Shown here piece by piece: positions 36,897-45,972 of a DNA stretch of 64,000 bases. How positions within the stretch are numbered: position 1 is the stretch's first letter; each line of letters opens with the position of its first letter. The DNA is from Amaricoccus solimangrovi (GTDB lineage: Bacteria > Pseudomonadota > Alphaproteobacteria > Rhodobacterales > Rhodobacteraceae). The stretch covers positions 62,001 through 126,000 of the forward strand of contig NZ_VFRP01000011.1 in NCBI RefSeq assembly GCF_006385685.1, written 5' to 3'. The notes beneath the pieces are model-generated. The model did no database searches. It was not told where the DNA came from and saw only the letters and a list, made by a program, of their open reading frames with translations. The translations under genes and the position numbers were made by a program.

Positions 36897-37745
36897 ATGC
36901 TGGCGTCGTTTCTTATCATGCTCCGCGAAGGGATCGAAGCCGCTCTGATCGTCGGCATCATCGCGAGCTATCTCGCGCGGACCGGACGGAGCGAATACGT
37001 GCCCACGGTCTGGGTGGGCGTCCTGCTCGCCGCCGCGCTGTCGCTCTTCGTCGGCGCCGCCGTGCTCGCGGTCGGCGGGGATTTCCCGCAGAAGACGCAG
37101 GAGCTTTTCGAGGCGGCGATCGGAACGGTCGCGGTGGTCGTGCTGATCTCGATGGTCTTCTGGATGCGCAAGGCGTCGCGCTCGATCCGCGCCCAGATGC
37201 AGAGCGAGATCGACGCGGTCTTCGCCGACGACCGCGGCCCGGTCTGGGGCCTGATCGGACTCAGCTTCTTCGCCGTGGCGCGGGAGGGGCTCGAATCCGT
37301 CTTCTTCCTGCTCGCGATCTTCCAGCAGAGCCCCGGCCCCGCGGCGCCGGTCGGCGCGCTGCTCGGCATCGGCTGCGCGGTGCTGCTCGGCTTCGGGATC
37401 TACCGGGGCGGACTCCGGCTCGACCTGCGCCGCTTCTTCCTCTGGACCGGGGTCTTCGTGATCTTCGTCGCCGCCGGGCTCGCCGCCTCGGTGCTGCGCA
37501 ACCTGCACGAGGCGGGGATCTGGAACTTCCTGCAGCAACCCGCCTGGGATCTCTCCCGCGCGCTGCCGCTCTCCTCGGTCACCGGAACGCTGCTCTCGGG
37601 CATGTTCGGCTATCACGACACCCCCGCGGTCGGCGAGGTGATCCTCTGGGCGCTCGTGCTTGGCGTGACGCTCTTCTTCTTCTTCCGCCCGGCGGAGCCC
37701 TCGGCCTCCGCGCCGGCGGCCAGCCCGGCGCGCCGCGAGGCCTGA
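36897..37745 (+). CDS. efeU: Ferrous-iron permease EfeU (FTR1 family)
   Basis: A 282-residue membrane protein with about seven helices. Both REXXE iron-binding motifs are present: REGIE in helix 1 and REGLE in helix 4. It is the permease of the EfeUOB iron system, which takes up iron at low pH or under oxygen. It starts the operon efeU-efeO-efeB-efeM; efeO begins six bases after its stop. Confidence 0.94.
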   Translation: MLASFLIMLREGIEAALIVGIIASYLARTGRSEYVPTVWVGVLLAAALSLFVGAAVLAVGGDFPQKTQELFEAAIGTVAVVVLISMVFWMRKASRSIRAQMQSEIDAVFADDRGPVWGLIGLSFFAVAREGLESVFFLLAIFQQSPGPAAPVGALLGIGCAVLLGFGIYRGGLRLDLRRFFLWTGVFVIFVAAGLAASVLRNLHEAGIWNFLQQPAWDLSRALPLSSVTGTLLSGMFGYHDTPAVGEVILWALVLGVTLFFFFRPAEPSASAPAASPARREA

Positions 37746-37751
37746 TCCCCG

Positions 37752-38924
37752 ATGCCTGAAACTCCCCGGAAATCCGCCGGGACGGCGACGCGCCTGATGC
37801 TGGCCGGCGCGGCCGTCCTGGTGCTGCTCGGCATCGGTGCCTTCTGGCTCGCGGCGCGCAGGACCGCGGCGCCCCCGGCCGCCGACGAGATCGTCGTGAC
37901 CGTCAACGACGCCACCTGCGAGCCCGCGACGCTCGAAGTGCCGGCGGGCCGGCGCACCTTCCGGATCCACAACGCCTCCGACCGGCCGCTGGAATGGGAG
38001 ATCCTCGACGGCGTGATGGTCGTCGCCGAGCGCGAGAATATCGCGCCCGGGCTCAACGCCACCTTGAGCCAGCGGCTGGCGCCCGGCACCTACGAGATCA
38101 CCTGCGGCCTGCTCTCCAACCCGCGCGGCACGCTGACCGTCGTCGCGACCGCCGAATCCGAGGCGCGGCAAGCGGCGCCGGAGACGCGGGAATTCATCGG
38201 CCCGCTCTCGGAATACCGGGTCTACCTCGGCCGCCGCTCGGGCCAGGTGCTCACCGCGACCGCCGCGCTCTCGGAGCGGATCGCGGCGGGCGACGTCGAG
38301 GGGGCGAAGGCCGCCTGGACCGCGGCGCGCGTGCCCTGGCGCGAGATCGCGCCGGTCTCCGCCCGCTGGAGCGATCTCACCAACGGCATGGACCCCCAGG
38401 CCGACTATCTCGCGAAGCGCGAGGAGGATCCGGGCTTCACCGGCTTCCACCGGATCGAGTACGGCCTCTGGAGCCAGGGGACGACCGAGGGGCTTCAGCC
38501 CGCGGCCGACAAGCTTCTCGCCGACGCGGCCACGCTGAAGGAACGGCTCGGCGCGCTCGACCTCGCCCCAGCCGATCTCGCCGGCAACGCCGCCGCCTTC
38601 GCGCAGCGCGTGGCCGATCAGGCGACGGGATCGCAGACTCCCTACAGCCATACCGAGCTCGCGGAATTCTCCGCCGATCTCGACGGCATCGCGAAATCCG
38701 CGCTGCTCGTCGACCCGCTGGTCGCCGCGGCCAGCCCCGCCACTTCCGAGGCGCTCCACAAGGCGCTCGGCAATGCGCGGAGCGTGCTCGACGGGTTCAT
38801 GGTCGAGGGCGCCTGGCCCTCCTACGACACGATCGACACGGCCGGGCGCGAGAAGATCGCCCAGGCCTTCGCGGCCGTGGCCGGGGCGGCGGGCGCCTAC
38901 AACGCCGCCATCGGGCTGGAGTAG
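37752..38924 (+). CDS. efeO: Iron uptake protein EfeO (cupredoxin plus M75 domain)
   Basis: A 390-residue periplasmic protein. An N-terminal membrane/signal segment is followed by a cupredoxin-like domain (residues about 45-140) with Cys in NDATCEPATL and EITCGLL. The M75 (imelysin) domain follows, with the HxxE metal motif GFHRIEYGLW. It is the full-length two-domain EfeO type, thought to bind iron and deliver it to EfeU. Confidence 0.93.
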   Translation: MPETPRKSAGTATRLMLAGAAVLVLLGIGAFWLAARRTAAPPAADEIVVTVNDATCEPATLEVPAGRRTFRIHNASDRPLEWEILDGVMVVAERENIAPGLNATLSQRLAPGTYEITCGLLSNPRGTLTVVATAESEARQAAPETREFIGPLSEYRVYLGRRSGQVLTATAALSERIAAGDVEGAKAAWTAARVPWREIAPVSARWSDLTNGMDPQADYLAKREEDPGFTGFHRIEYGLWSQGTTEGLQPAADKLLADAATLKERLGALDLAPADLAGNAAAFAQRVADQATGSQTPYSHTELAEFSADLDGIAKSALLVDPLVAAASPATSEALHKALGNARSVLDGFMVEGAWPSYDTIDTAGREKIAQAFAAVAGAAGAYNAAIGLE

Positions 38925-38930
38925 GCGGCG

Positions 38931-40262
38931 ATGAGGGACGAGACCTTCCGCCCGAGCCGGCGCGGCCTTCTCGCCGGCGCCGCCGCGCTCGCCGCCACCC
39001 CGGTACTCGCCCGCGCGGGCCGGGCCGGGGCCGATGCCGATGCCTCCGCCGGGCAGAGCCATGTCGCGGACGCGCCGGTCGCCGACCGGGCGCATGCCAC
39101 CGACATGGTCTCGCCCTTCGGCGCGCATCAGGCGGGCATCACCACGCCGAGGCCGGCCAACGGCGCGCTCGCGGCCTTCCACGTGATCGCGGAGACGCCG
39201 GCGGATCTCGAACGGCTGTTCCGACGGCTGACCGAGCGCATCGTCTTCCTGACCCATGGCGGGCCGGTCGCGGAGGAGGATCCGAAGCTGCCGCCACCCG
39301 ACAGCGGCATCCTCGGCCCGGAGGTGCCGCCCGACGCGCTGACGATCACCGTCGGCCTCGGCGCCTCGCTGTTCGAGAACCGCCCCTGGCTCGCGCCGCT
39401 GAGGCCGCGCGCGCTGAGCCAGATGGCGAGATTTCCCAACGACGCGCTCGACGCGGAGATCACCCATGGCGATCTCTCGATCCAGTTCTGCGCCCATACC
39501 CAGGAAACCGTCGTCCACGCGCTGCGCGACGTCGTGAAGACGATCCCGGACCAGCTCGTCCTCAAATGGGTCCAGATGGGCAGTGTCCCGGTCATCGTCA
39601 CGCCGAAGGGCGCGCCGCCCGAAAGCGCGCGCAACCTGCTCGGCTTCCGCGACGGCTCGGCCAATCCCGACAGCGCGGACCAGGGCCTGATGGAGAAGGT
39701 GGTCTGGGTCGGCCCGGCGAATGACGAGCCGGACTGGGCGGCGGGGGGCAGCTACCAGGCGGCCCGGATCATCCGCAACACCGTCGAACGCTGGGACCGC
39801 ACTCCGCTCGGCGAGCAGGAGCGCATCTTCGGCCGGACCAAGATGACCGGCGCCCCGCTCGACCGGCCGGGCGGGACCGAGGCGATGGTTCCCGATTTCG
39901 CCGCCGATCCCGACGGCGCGCTCACCGCGCATGACAGCCACATCCGCCTCGCCAATCCCCGCACGGCGGAGAGCCAGGCGAACCTGATCCTGCGCCGCCC
40001 GTTCAACTACGTGAACGGCGTGCTGCGGAACGGGCAGCTCGACCAGGGGCTGCTCTTCATCTGCTGGCAGGCGGATCTCGAGAAGGGCTTCGTCGCCGTG
40101 CAGCGCCGGCTCGATGGCGAGCCGCTCGAGGAATACATCAAGCCCGTGGGCGGCGGCTATTTCTTCGCCCCGCCCGGATTCCAGGACGGCGGGGACTATC
40201 TCGGCCGCCCGCTGATCGAAGCCATCTCCCCGGCAAGCCAGGACTCCAGCCAGTCGGGATAG
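38931..40262 (+). CDS. efeB: Dye-decolorizing-type heme peroxidase EfeB (Tat-exported)
   Basis: A 443-residue DyP peroxidase. It has a twin-arginine signal (PSRRGLLAGAAALAATPVLA), then the DyP motif GFRDGSANP (distal Asp), the proximal His in DSHIRLANP and a nearby LRRPFNY. EfeB is thought to help release or oxidise iron in the periplasm. The gene starts six bases after efeO. Confidence 0.94.
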   Translation: MRDETFRPSRRGLLAGAAALAATPVLARAGRAGADADASAGQSHVADAPVADRAHATDMVSPFGAHQAGITTPRPANGALAAFHVIAETPADLERLFRRLTERIVFLTHGGPVAEEDPKLPPPDSGILGPEVPPDALTITVGLGASLFENRPWLAPLRPRALSQMARFPNDALDAEITHGDLSIQFCAHTQETVVHALRDVVKTIPDQLVLKWVQMGSVPVIVTPKGAPPESARNLLGFRDGSANPDSADQGLMEKVVWVGPANDEPDWAAGGSYQAARIIRNTVERWDRTPLGEQERIFGRTKMTGAPLDRPGGTEAMVPDFAADPDGALTAHDSHIRLANPRTAESQANLILRRPFNYVNGVLRNGQLDQGLLFICWQADLEKGFVAVQRRLDGEPLEEYIKPVGGGYFFAPPGFQDGGDYLGRPLIEAISPASQDSSQSG

Positions 40263-40307
40263 TCATCGCCGTCGCCCGGCGACGGAACGAAACCAGAGGA
40301 GTTTCCA

Positions 40308-41132
40308 ATGCGCCTTTGCAAGCGCCTGTTCACCCTGACCGCCGCCGCGGGCGCCTTCGCGCTGTCGCAGGGCACCGCCCGCGCGGCGGATGCGACGCTC
40401 GATCTCGTCGCGCCGATCGCGGATTACAAGATCTTCGTCTCCGAGGAGGTCGACGCGCTGGTGTCCGACACGACCACCTTCGTGGAGGCTATCAAGTCCG
40501 GCGACGTCGAGCAGGCGAAGGCCCTCTTCGCGCCGACCCGGATGCATTACGAGGCGGTGGAGCCGATCGCCGAGCTCTTCTCCGATCTCGACGTCTCGAT
40601 CGACAGCCGCGCCGACGATTACGAGCAGGCCGAGGCCGATCCCGCCTTTCCGGGCTTCCACCGCGTCGAATACGGCCTCTGGGAGAAGAACTCGACCGAG
40701 GGGCTCGGCCCGGTCGCGGACAAGCTGCTCGCCGACGTGACCGAGCTCCAGGGCCGGATCGAGAGCCTCACCTTCCCGCCCGAGGTGGTGGTCGGCGGCG
40801 CGGGCGTGCTGATGGAGGAGGTCGCCGCGACCAAGATCTCCGGCGAGGAGGACCGCTACAGCCACACCGACCTCTGGGATATCCGCGGCAACGTGGACGG
40901 ATCGCAGAAGATCGTCGAACTGGTCGAGCCGCTGGTGAACGACCCCGCCTTCCTCGAGCAGGTGAACGGCAATTTCGCCACGGTCGACACGATCCTCGCC
41001 AAGTACGAGGAGGGCGACGGCTACGTCACCTACGACCACCTGACCGAATCCGACCGCGTGACGCTCTCCGCGGCCGTCAACACGCTCGCCGAGGATCTCT
41101 CGACGCTGCGCGGCAAGCTCGGGCTCGACTGA
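40308..41132 (+). CDS. efeM: Second M75-domain iron-uptake protein (EfeM type)
   Basis: A 274-residue periplasmic protein with a signal peptide (LFTLTAAAGAFALSQGTARA) and one M75 domain without a cupredoxin domain. The HxxE motif is GFHRVEYGLW, nearly identical to that in EfeO, and the surrounding ATGLWEKN-type segment aligns with EfeO, so the two M75 domains share origin. It lies 45 bases after efeB with AGAGGAG before the ATG. EfeM proteins replace or support EfeO in some bacteria. Confidence 0.9.
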   Translation: MRLCKRLFTLTAAAGAFALSQGTARAADATLDLVAPIADYKIFVSEEVDALVSDTTTFVEAIKSGDVEQAKALFAPTRMHYEAVEPIAELFSDLDVSIDSRADDYEQAEADPAFPGFHRVEYGLWEKNSTEGLGPVADKLLADVTELQGRIESLTFPPEVVVGGAGVLMEEVAATKISGEEDRYSHTDLWDIRGNVDGSQKIVELVEPLVNDPAFLEQVNGNFATVDTILAKYEEGDGYVTYDHLTESDRVTLSAAVNTLAEDLSTLRGKLGLD

Positions 41133-41141
41133 GCGGGCGGG

Positions 41142-41166
41142 GGGACGGTCCCCCGATCCGTCCCCT
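41142..41166 (+). terminator. Hairpin after efeM (no U tract)
   Basis: GGGGACGG (41142-41149) can pair with CCGTCCCC (41159-41166), or GGGGGA with TCCCCC as a tighter alternative. The two structures exclude each other. No T run follows. Confidence 0.38.
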
Positions 41167-41248
41167 CCAATGCTTAAGTAGGAGAGCGCGCGGCCCGTTC
41201 CTCTGCCAGTCTGCGGAAAACACCAATGATCCGTGGGAGGAGTCGCGC

Positions 41249-42220
41249 GTGGATGGAACGGAGCGGGTGAGCGCGGCGGAGCCGGTCGCCGCCCTCGCGG
41301 CCGAGATGCGCGCCGCGCTGATCGGGCACGAGGAACTGGTCGAACGGCTGATGACCGCGCTGCTCGCGCGCGGGCATGTGCTGATCGAGGGGCCGCCGGG
41401 GCTCGCCAAGACGCGCGCGGTGAAGCGGCTCGCCGGCGGGCTCGACGGCACCTTCGCCCGGATCCAGTGCACGCCCGACCTGATGCCCTCCGATCTCACC
41501 GGCACCCAGGTCTTCCGCCGCCAGAGCGAGACCTTCGACTTCGTCGCCGGGCCGATCTTCCATTCGCTCGTGCTGGTGGACGAGATCAACCGCGCGCCGC
41601 CCAAGGTGCAGTCGGCGCTCCTGGAGGCGATGGCGGAGGGGCAGGTGACGGCGGGCGGCGTGACGCGCGCCCTGCCCGACCCGTTCATGGTCGTCGCGAC
41701 CCAGAACTCGATCGAGCACGAGGGCACCTTCCCGCTGCCGGAGGCGCAGCTCGACCGGTTCCTGATCCACGTCGACCTCGCCCTTCCCGACGCGGCGCGG
41801 GAGCGGGCGATCCTCGATCTCGTCGAGGGCGAGGCGCGGGCGGAACCGAGCCCCCCCGCGACGCGGCTCAGCCACGCCGCGCTGGCTGAGGCGCGCGCGG
41901 CGACGGCGGCGGTGCATCTCGCCCCGGCGCTGCGCGATTTCATCGTGCGGCTCGTCATCGGCACGCGCGAGACGGCCGGGACACCACTCGAAGGACTGGT
42001 GGAACACGCGGTCTCACCGCGCGGCACGCTCGCCCTCGCCGCCTCCGCGCGGGCGCGGGCGCTGATCCATGGCCGCGACCACGCGCTGCCCGAGGATGTC
42101 GAGGCGCTCGCCACCGACACGCTCGCGCACCGCCTGATCCCGAGCTGGCGCGCCACTTCCGAGGGGCTCTCGGCGCGCGACATCGTGGCAAGGCTTCTGA
42201 CCCATGTCCGGCCCTGGTGA
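41249..42220 (+). CDS. MoxR-family AAA+ ATPase
   Basis: A 323-residue ATPase. Walker A is EGPPGLAKT, Walker B is VLVDEINRAPP and sensor 1 is VATQNSIEHEGTFPLPEAQLDRF (cited by ATQN). MoxR proteins act as chaperones for metal-centre or VWA-protein assembly. It leads a seven-gene overlapping operon with DUF58 and VWA proteins. The start is GTG 41249, six bases after GGGAGGAG (41235-41242). Confidence 0.92.
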   Translation: MDGTERVSAAEPVAALAAEMRAALIGHEELVERLMTALLARGHVLIEGPPGLAKTRAVKRLAGGLDGTFARIQCTPDLMPSDLTGTQVFRRQSETFDFVAGPIFHSLVLVDEINRAPPKVQSALLEAMAEGQVTAGGVTRALPDPFMVVATQNSIEHEGTFPLPEAQLDRFLIHVDLALPDAARERAILDLVEGEARAEPSPPATRLSHAALAEARAATAAVHLAPALRDFIVRLVIGTRETAGTPLEGLVEHAVSPRGTLALAASARARALIHGRDHALPEDVEALATDTLAHRLIPSWRATSEGLSARDIVARLLTHVRPW

Positions 42221-43064
42221 CGCTTCTCCGACCGAGGTGACCGCCGAGCGGCTGGTCGCGCTCGGGTCTCTCGCGGCGCGGCTCGGGCGCGACCGGCCCG
42301 AGATCGCGCGCCGGCCCGGCACGACGGCGACGCGGCCGCGCGGCCAGGGGCACGAGATCCGCGAGATCCGCCCCTTCGCCGAGGGCGACGACCCGCGCCA
42401 TCTCGACGCCGCCGCGACCGCGCGCACCGGCTCGCCCCAGGTGCGCGGCTTTCACGAGGACCGCGACCGGGCGCTGATGCTGATCGCCGATTTCCGCCGC
42501 CCGATGCTCTGGGGCACGCGCCGGCTGCGCTCGGTGGCGCTCGCCGAGGCTCTGGCACTCGCGGGCTGGCGGGCGGTGCTCGACGGCGGCGCGGTCGGCG
42601 TCGCGGTGATCACCGACGACGGCGTGCTCTCGGAACGGCCGACGGCCCGGGCGCGCGGCATGGCGAAGGTCGCGGGCTGCCTCGCGCGCGGCCATGCCCT
42701 CGCGCTGACCCTCACCGGGCATCCGGTCCGCCCGCTCGCGCCCGATCTCGTCCGCGCCGGCCGACTGGCGCCGCGCGGCGCGCGGGTGCTGCTCGGCTCG
42801 GCGCTCGACCTGCCGGGGCCGGGGCTGCCGGCGGCGCTCGACGGCATCCGCCGACGCGGCCCGCTCCGGGTGCTCTTGCCGCTCGACCCGTTCGAGGCGG
42901 CGCCACCGGGGGGCGAGCTGCCCTATCTCGCGGGCAGGGGCGCGGCGCTCGGCGCCTTCGGCCGCCTGCCGGCGGCGCGCGCGGCGGAACTGCGCCGGCT
43001 CGCCGACATGGGAATCGCGGCGGAGGAGGTGCCGACCGACCGGGTCGCCGGGGTGGCCGCGTGA
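42204..43064 (+). CDS. DUF58 domain protein
   Basis: A 286-residue protein with the DUF58 core: RPRGQGHEIREIRPFAEGDDPRHLDAAATARTG (cited by EIREIRPFAEGDDPRHLDA) followed by a VWA-like fold. It partners MoxR in the standard Bat-type operons. It lacks membrane helices, unlike many DUF58 proteins. The gene overlaps moxR by 17 bases. Confidence 0.9.
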   Translation: MSGPGDASPTEVTAERLVALGSLAARLGRDRPEIARRPGTTATRPRGQGHEIREIRPFAEGDDPRHLDAAATARTGSPQVRGFHEDRDRALMLIADFRRPMLWGTRRLRSVALAEALALAGWRAVLDGGAVGVAVITDDGVLSERPTARARGMAKVAGCLARGHALALTLTGHPVRPLAPDLVRAGRLAPRGARVLLGSALDLPGPGLPAALDGIRRRGPLRVLLPLDPFEAAPPGGELPYLAGRGAALGAFGRLPAARAAELRRLADMGIAAEEVPTDRVAGVAA

Positions 43065-43453
43065 CGCCCGCGGAGGTCGTCGCCGCGCTGCATGGTCCGC
43101 GGCTGCCGGAGGGCACGGCGTCGCTCGGCCCCGGCGCCCTCGTCGCGGCCTTCGGCCTCGGCCTCCTGATCGCGCTCGCCCTCTTCGCCCTCGCCCGCCC
43201 GGTCCTGCGCGCGCGGCGGCGTGCGCCCCGGCCGGCGGATCTGCTCGCACGCCTCGCGGCGCTGCCGGACACGGCGCGCCCGCTGGCCGCCGCGCGTCTG
43301 TTCGGCCATCTCGGCGCGCCGCCGCCCGAGGCGGTGGCGGCCCGCCTCTACCGCCCGACACCCGCGCCGCTCGATCCGCGAACGCTCGAGCCCGCGCTCG
43401 CCGCCGCCTTCGCGCAGGCGGCGCCCGAGGCGCGGAGGACCGCGCATGTATGA
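43061..43453 (+). CDS. DUF4381-type single-pass membrane protein
   Basis: A 130-residue protein with one membrane helix (LVAAFGLGLLIALALFALA) and an Arg/Ala-rich cytoplasmic part. Place, length and layout match DUF4381 members of MoxR/Bat operons. The start is GTG 43061 in a 4-base overlap with the DUF58 gene. Confidence 0.75.
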   Translation: MTPAEVVAALHGPRLPEGTASLGPGALVAAFGLGLLIALALFALARPVLRARRRAPRPADLLARLAALPDTARPLAAARLFGHLGAPPPEAVAARLYRPTPAPLDPRTLEPALAAAFAQAAPEARRTAHV

Positions 43454-44441
43454 CCTCGCCGCCCCCTTCTTCCTGCTCCTCCTGCCGCTGCCCTTCCTCG
43501 CGCTCCGGCTGCTGCCGCCGCGCGATCCGGCGGAGGGCGCGCTGCGCCTGCCCGAGGGGATCGCGGCGGAGGCCGCGCCGGTCCAAGCGGCGCGGCGCTG
43601 GCGCGGCCCTCGCCGGGGCCTCGCCTGGCTCGCCTGGATCGGCCTCGTCCTCGCGCTCGCGGGCCCGGTCCGGCTCGAGCCGACGCGCGACACCCGCGCG
43701 ACCGGGCGCGACATCATGCTCGCGCTGGACATGTCGGGCAGCATGCTGACCGAGGATTTCGACCTCGACGGCGCGCCGGTCTCGCGCCTCGACGCGGTGA
43801 AGCGCGTCGCCGGGCGCTTCGTGACCGAGCGGCCGGGGGACCGGATCGGCCTCGTCCTCTTCGGCGACCGCGCCTATGTCGCCGCGCCCCTCACCTGGGA
43901 TCTCGCCGCCGTCGGCCGCGCGATCGAGGAGGCGGGCGTCGGCGTCACCGGCCGTTCCACCGCGATCGCGGAGGGGCTCGGCCTCGCGCTGAAGCGGATC
44001 ATCGCCGCGGACGGACGCGCGCGAGTCATCGTGCTGCTCTCCGACGGCCGCGACACCGCGAACCGGCTCGACGCGACCGGCGTCGCGCGGCTCGCCGCCG
44101 AGCACGGCGTCCGGATCCACACGATCGCGCTCGGCCCCGCCGACCTGGAGAGCCAGCCTTCGGACCGCGAGGCGGTCGACACCGCCACGCTCCGCGCCAT
44201 CGCCGAGGCCTCGGGCGGCAAGGGCTACCGCGTCCGGGGCACGGCGGATCTGGTCGCGATGGCCGCCGATCTCGACCGGATCGAGCCCAATCCCTCCGGC
44301 CGCCCGCCAGTCCTCGTGCCCCGGCCGCTCTGGCCCTGGCCGGCGGCGCTCGCGCTTCTCGCCGCGGCGGCGCTCGGCGCGCTGCCGCTCCTCCGGCTGC
44401 CCCGCCTCCGCCGGGGGTTCCGCGCGGAGAGCCCGGCATGA
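43446..44441 (+). CDS. VWA-domain membrane protein, BatA-like
   Basis: A 331-residue protein with two N-terminal and one C-terminal membrane helices around a VWA domain. The metal-ion-dependent site is intact: DMSGSM (DxSxS), a Thr in GVTGRSTAIAE and DGRDT. It follows the Bat pattern. ATG 43446 overlaps the previous stop by eight bases. Confidence 0.9.
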   Translation: MYDLAAPFFLLLLPLPFLALRLLPPRDPAEGALRLPEGIAAEAAPVQAARRWRGPRRGLAWLAWIGLVLALAGPVRLEPTRDTRATGRDIMLALDMSGSMLTEDFDLDGAPVSRLDAVKRVAGRFVTERPGDRIGLVLFGDRAYVAAPLTWDLAAVGRAIEEAGVGVTGRSTAIAEGLGLALKRIIAADGRARVIVLLSDGRDTANRLDATGVARLAAEHGVRIHTIALGPADLESQPSDREAVDTATLRAIAEASGGKGYRVRGTADLVAMAADLDRIEPNPSGRPPVLVPRPLWPWPAALALLAAAALGALPLLRLPRLRRGFRAESPA

Positions 44442-45373
44442 CGCTGATCCTGCTCCGGCCCTGGTGGCTTCTCGCGCTCGTTCCGCTCGTGGCCCTCGCC
44501 GCGCTCGCCTGGCGGCGGCGCGCGGCGGGCGGGTGGGAGGCGATCGTCGCGCCCGAGCTGATCGCCTTCCTCCGCGCGCGCGGCGACGTCGGCGCGCCGG
44601 GACGGCGCTGGCCGGCGCTGCTGCCCTTCGCCCTCGCCGGACTCGTCGCGCTGGCGCTGAGCGGCCCGGCGCGGCTCCGGACCCATGGCGCGGCCTTCGA
44701 GCGACAGGATCCGCTGGTGCTGATGATCGACCTCTCGCCCTCGGTGACCGAGGGCGGCGATCTCGCCGACGCGCAGGCCGCCGCCGCCTGGCTGCTCGCC
44801 CATGGCGGCGGCCGGCCGATCGGGATCCTCCTCTACGCCGCCGACGCCTTCCTCGCCTCGGCCCCGACCAGTGATCCGGCGACGCTGCAGAGCCTGGTCG
44901 CGGTGCTCGACGCGAGAACGATGCCGGTCGGGGGCAGCCGGCCCGACATCGCGCTCAGCGAAGCCGCGAAGCTCTTCGCCGCCCCCGGGATGCCCGGGGC
45001 GGGCGGCACCGACGTGGTGATGATCTCCGACGGCGGCGGCGCGAGCCCGGAGGCGGAGCGGCGGGCCGGCGTGCTCGCGGAACGCGGCGCCCGCGTCTGG
45101 GGCCTGACGCTCGACCGGGGCGCGGCGGACCCGGACGCGCCCCCGCCCGATCCCGGGGGCCTCGCCGCCATCGCCCGAGCGGGCGGCGGCGCGGCCTGGC
45201 CGGCGCGCGATCCCGCGCCGCTCGTCGCCGCGATCGCCGCGGCGCGCACGCGCCAGCTCGCGCGGGAGGCCGAGGCGCCGGAGGTCTTCGAGGATCTCGG
45301 CCGCTGGCTCCTGCTGCTCGCGCTGCCGCTCGCGCTCGCGTTCTTCCGGCCCACGCGGGAGCCGGGACGATGA
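44438..45373 (+). CDS. VWA-domain membrane protein, BatB-like
   Basis: A 311-residue protein of the same layout as the gene before it: two N-terminal helices, a VWA domain and a final helix. The metal-site motif is DLSPSV, so DxSxS is kept. ISDGGGASP is the second site. It overlaps the previous gene by four bases. The two are probably paralogues. Confidence 0.88.
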   Translation: MTLILLRPWWLLALVPLVALAALAWRRRAAGGWEAIVAPELIAFLRARGDVGAPGRRWPALLPFALAGLVALALSGPARLRTHGAAFERQDPLVLMIDLSPSVTEGGDLADAQAAAAWLLAHGGGRPIGILLYAADAFLASAPTSDPATLQSLVAVLDARTMPVGGSRPDIALSEAAKLFAAPGMPGAGGTDVVMISDGGGASPEAERRAGVLAERGARVWGLTLDRGAADPDAPPPDPGGLAAIARAGGGAAWPARDPAPLVAAIAAARTRQLAREAEAPEVFEDLGRWLLLLALPLALAFFRPTREPGR

Positions 45374-45972
45374 GCCGGATCGCCTCCCGCTCCGCGCTGC
45401 TGCTCGCCGTCGCGCTCGCGGCGATGGCACTGCCCGGGCGCGACGCCTGGGGCCGGCTCGCCTACGCGGCCGGCCTGCCGGGGATCGCGGCCCGCCTGCT
45501 CGCCGACCCTTCGGCGCGCGGCGTCGCGCTCTACAGGGCGGGCGACTACGCGCGCGCCGACCGCGCCTTCGCCGAGGCGGGCCGGGTCGCGACCTACAAC
45601 CGCGGCCTCGGCCTCGCCGCGATCGGGAACTACGCGCTCGCCACAGCCTATTTCGACGCGGTGCTCTTCGCCAATCCCGCCGATTCCGAGGCGCGCGACA
45701 ACCGCGAGGTCGTCGCGGCGCTGGTGCCGCCTGTGATCGGCGAGGGCGACAGGACCGGCCGCATGGCCGCGCGGCCGACCGATCCGCCCGGCGGCCGCTT
45801 CTCCGCCGTGATGCGCCCGATCGACGAGGGCCGCCGCGTCGCCGACGACGCCTGGCTCGCCACGCTGCCGGACGATCCGGGCGAGTTCCTGCGGCTCCGC
45901 CTCGCCGACGAACACGCGCGCCGCGTCGCCCTCGGCCTCGTGCCGCCGCAGGAGGATGGCGTGCGATGGTGA
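45370..45972 (+). CDS. TPR-repeat protein, BatC-like
   Basis: A 200-residue protein with an N-terminal signal or membrane segment and a short TPR region (ALYRAGDYARADRAFAEAGRVATYNRGLGLAAIGNYALATAYFDA, cited only by GDYARADRAFAEAG and GNYALATAYFDA). The last 80 residues have no clear fold. Place after two VWA genes suggests the BatC role. Overlaps on both sides. Confidence 0.8.
   Translation: MSRIASRSALLLAVALAAMALPGRDAWGRLAYAAGLPGIAARLLADPSARGVALYRAGDYARADRAFAEAGRVATYNRGLGLAAIGNYALATAYFDAVLFANPADSEARDNREVVAALVPPVIGEGDRTGRMAARPTDPPGGRFSAVMRPIDEGRRVADDAWLATLPDDPGEFLRLRLADEHARRVALGLVPPQEDGVRW

Noticed and set aside
36783-39941. Very long open frame (1052 codons) on the minus strand opposite the efe genes
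   Set aside because: High GC gives long open frames opposite real genes. The plus strand holds efeU, efeO and efeB with clear motifs; the minus frame is Arg/Gly/Asp-rich with no motif.
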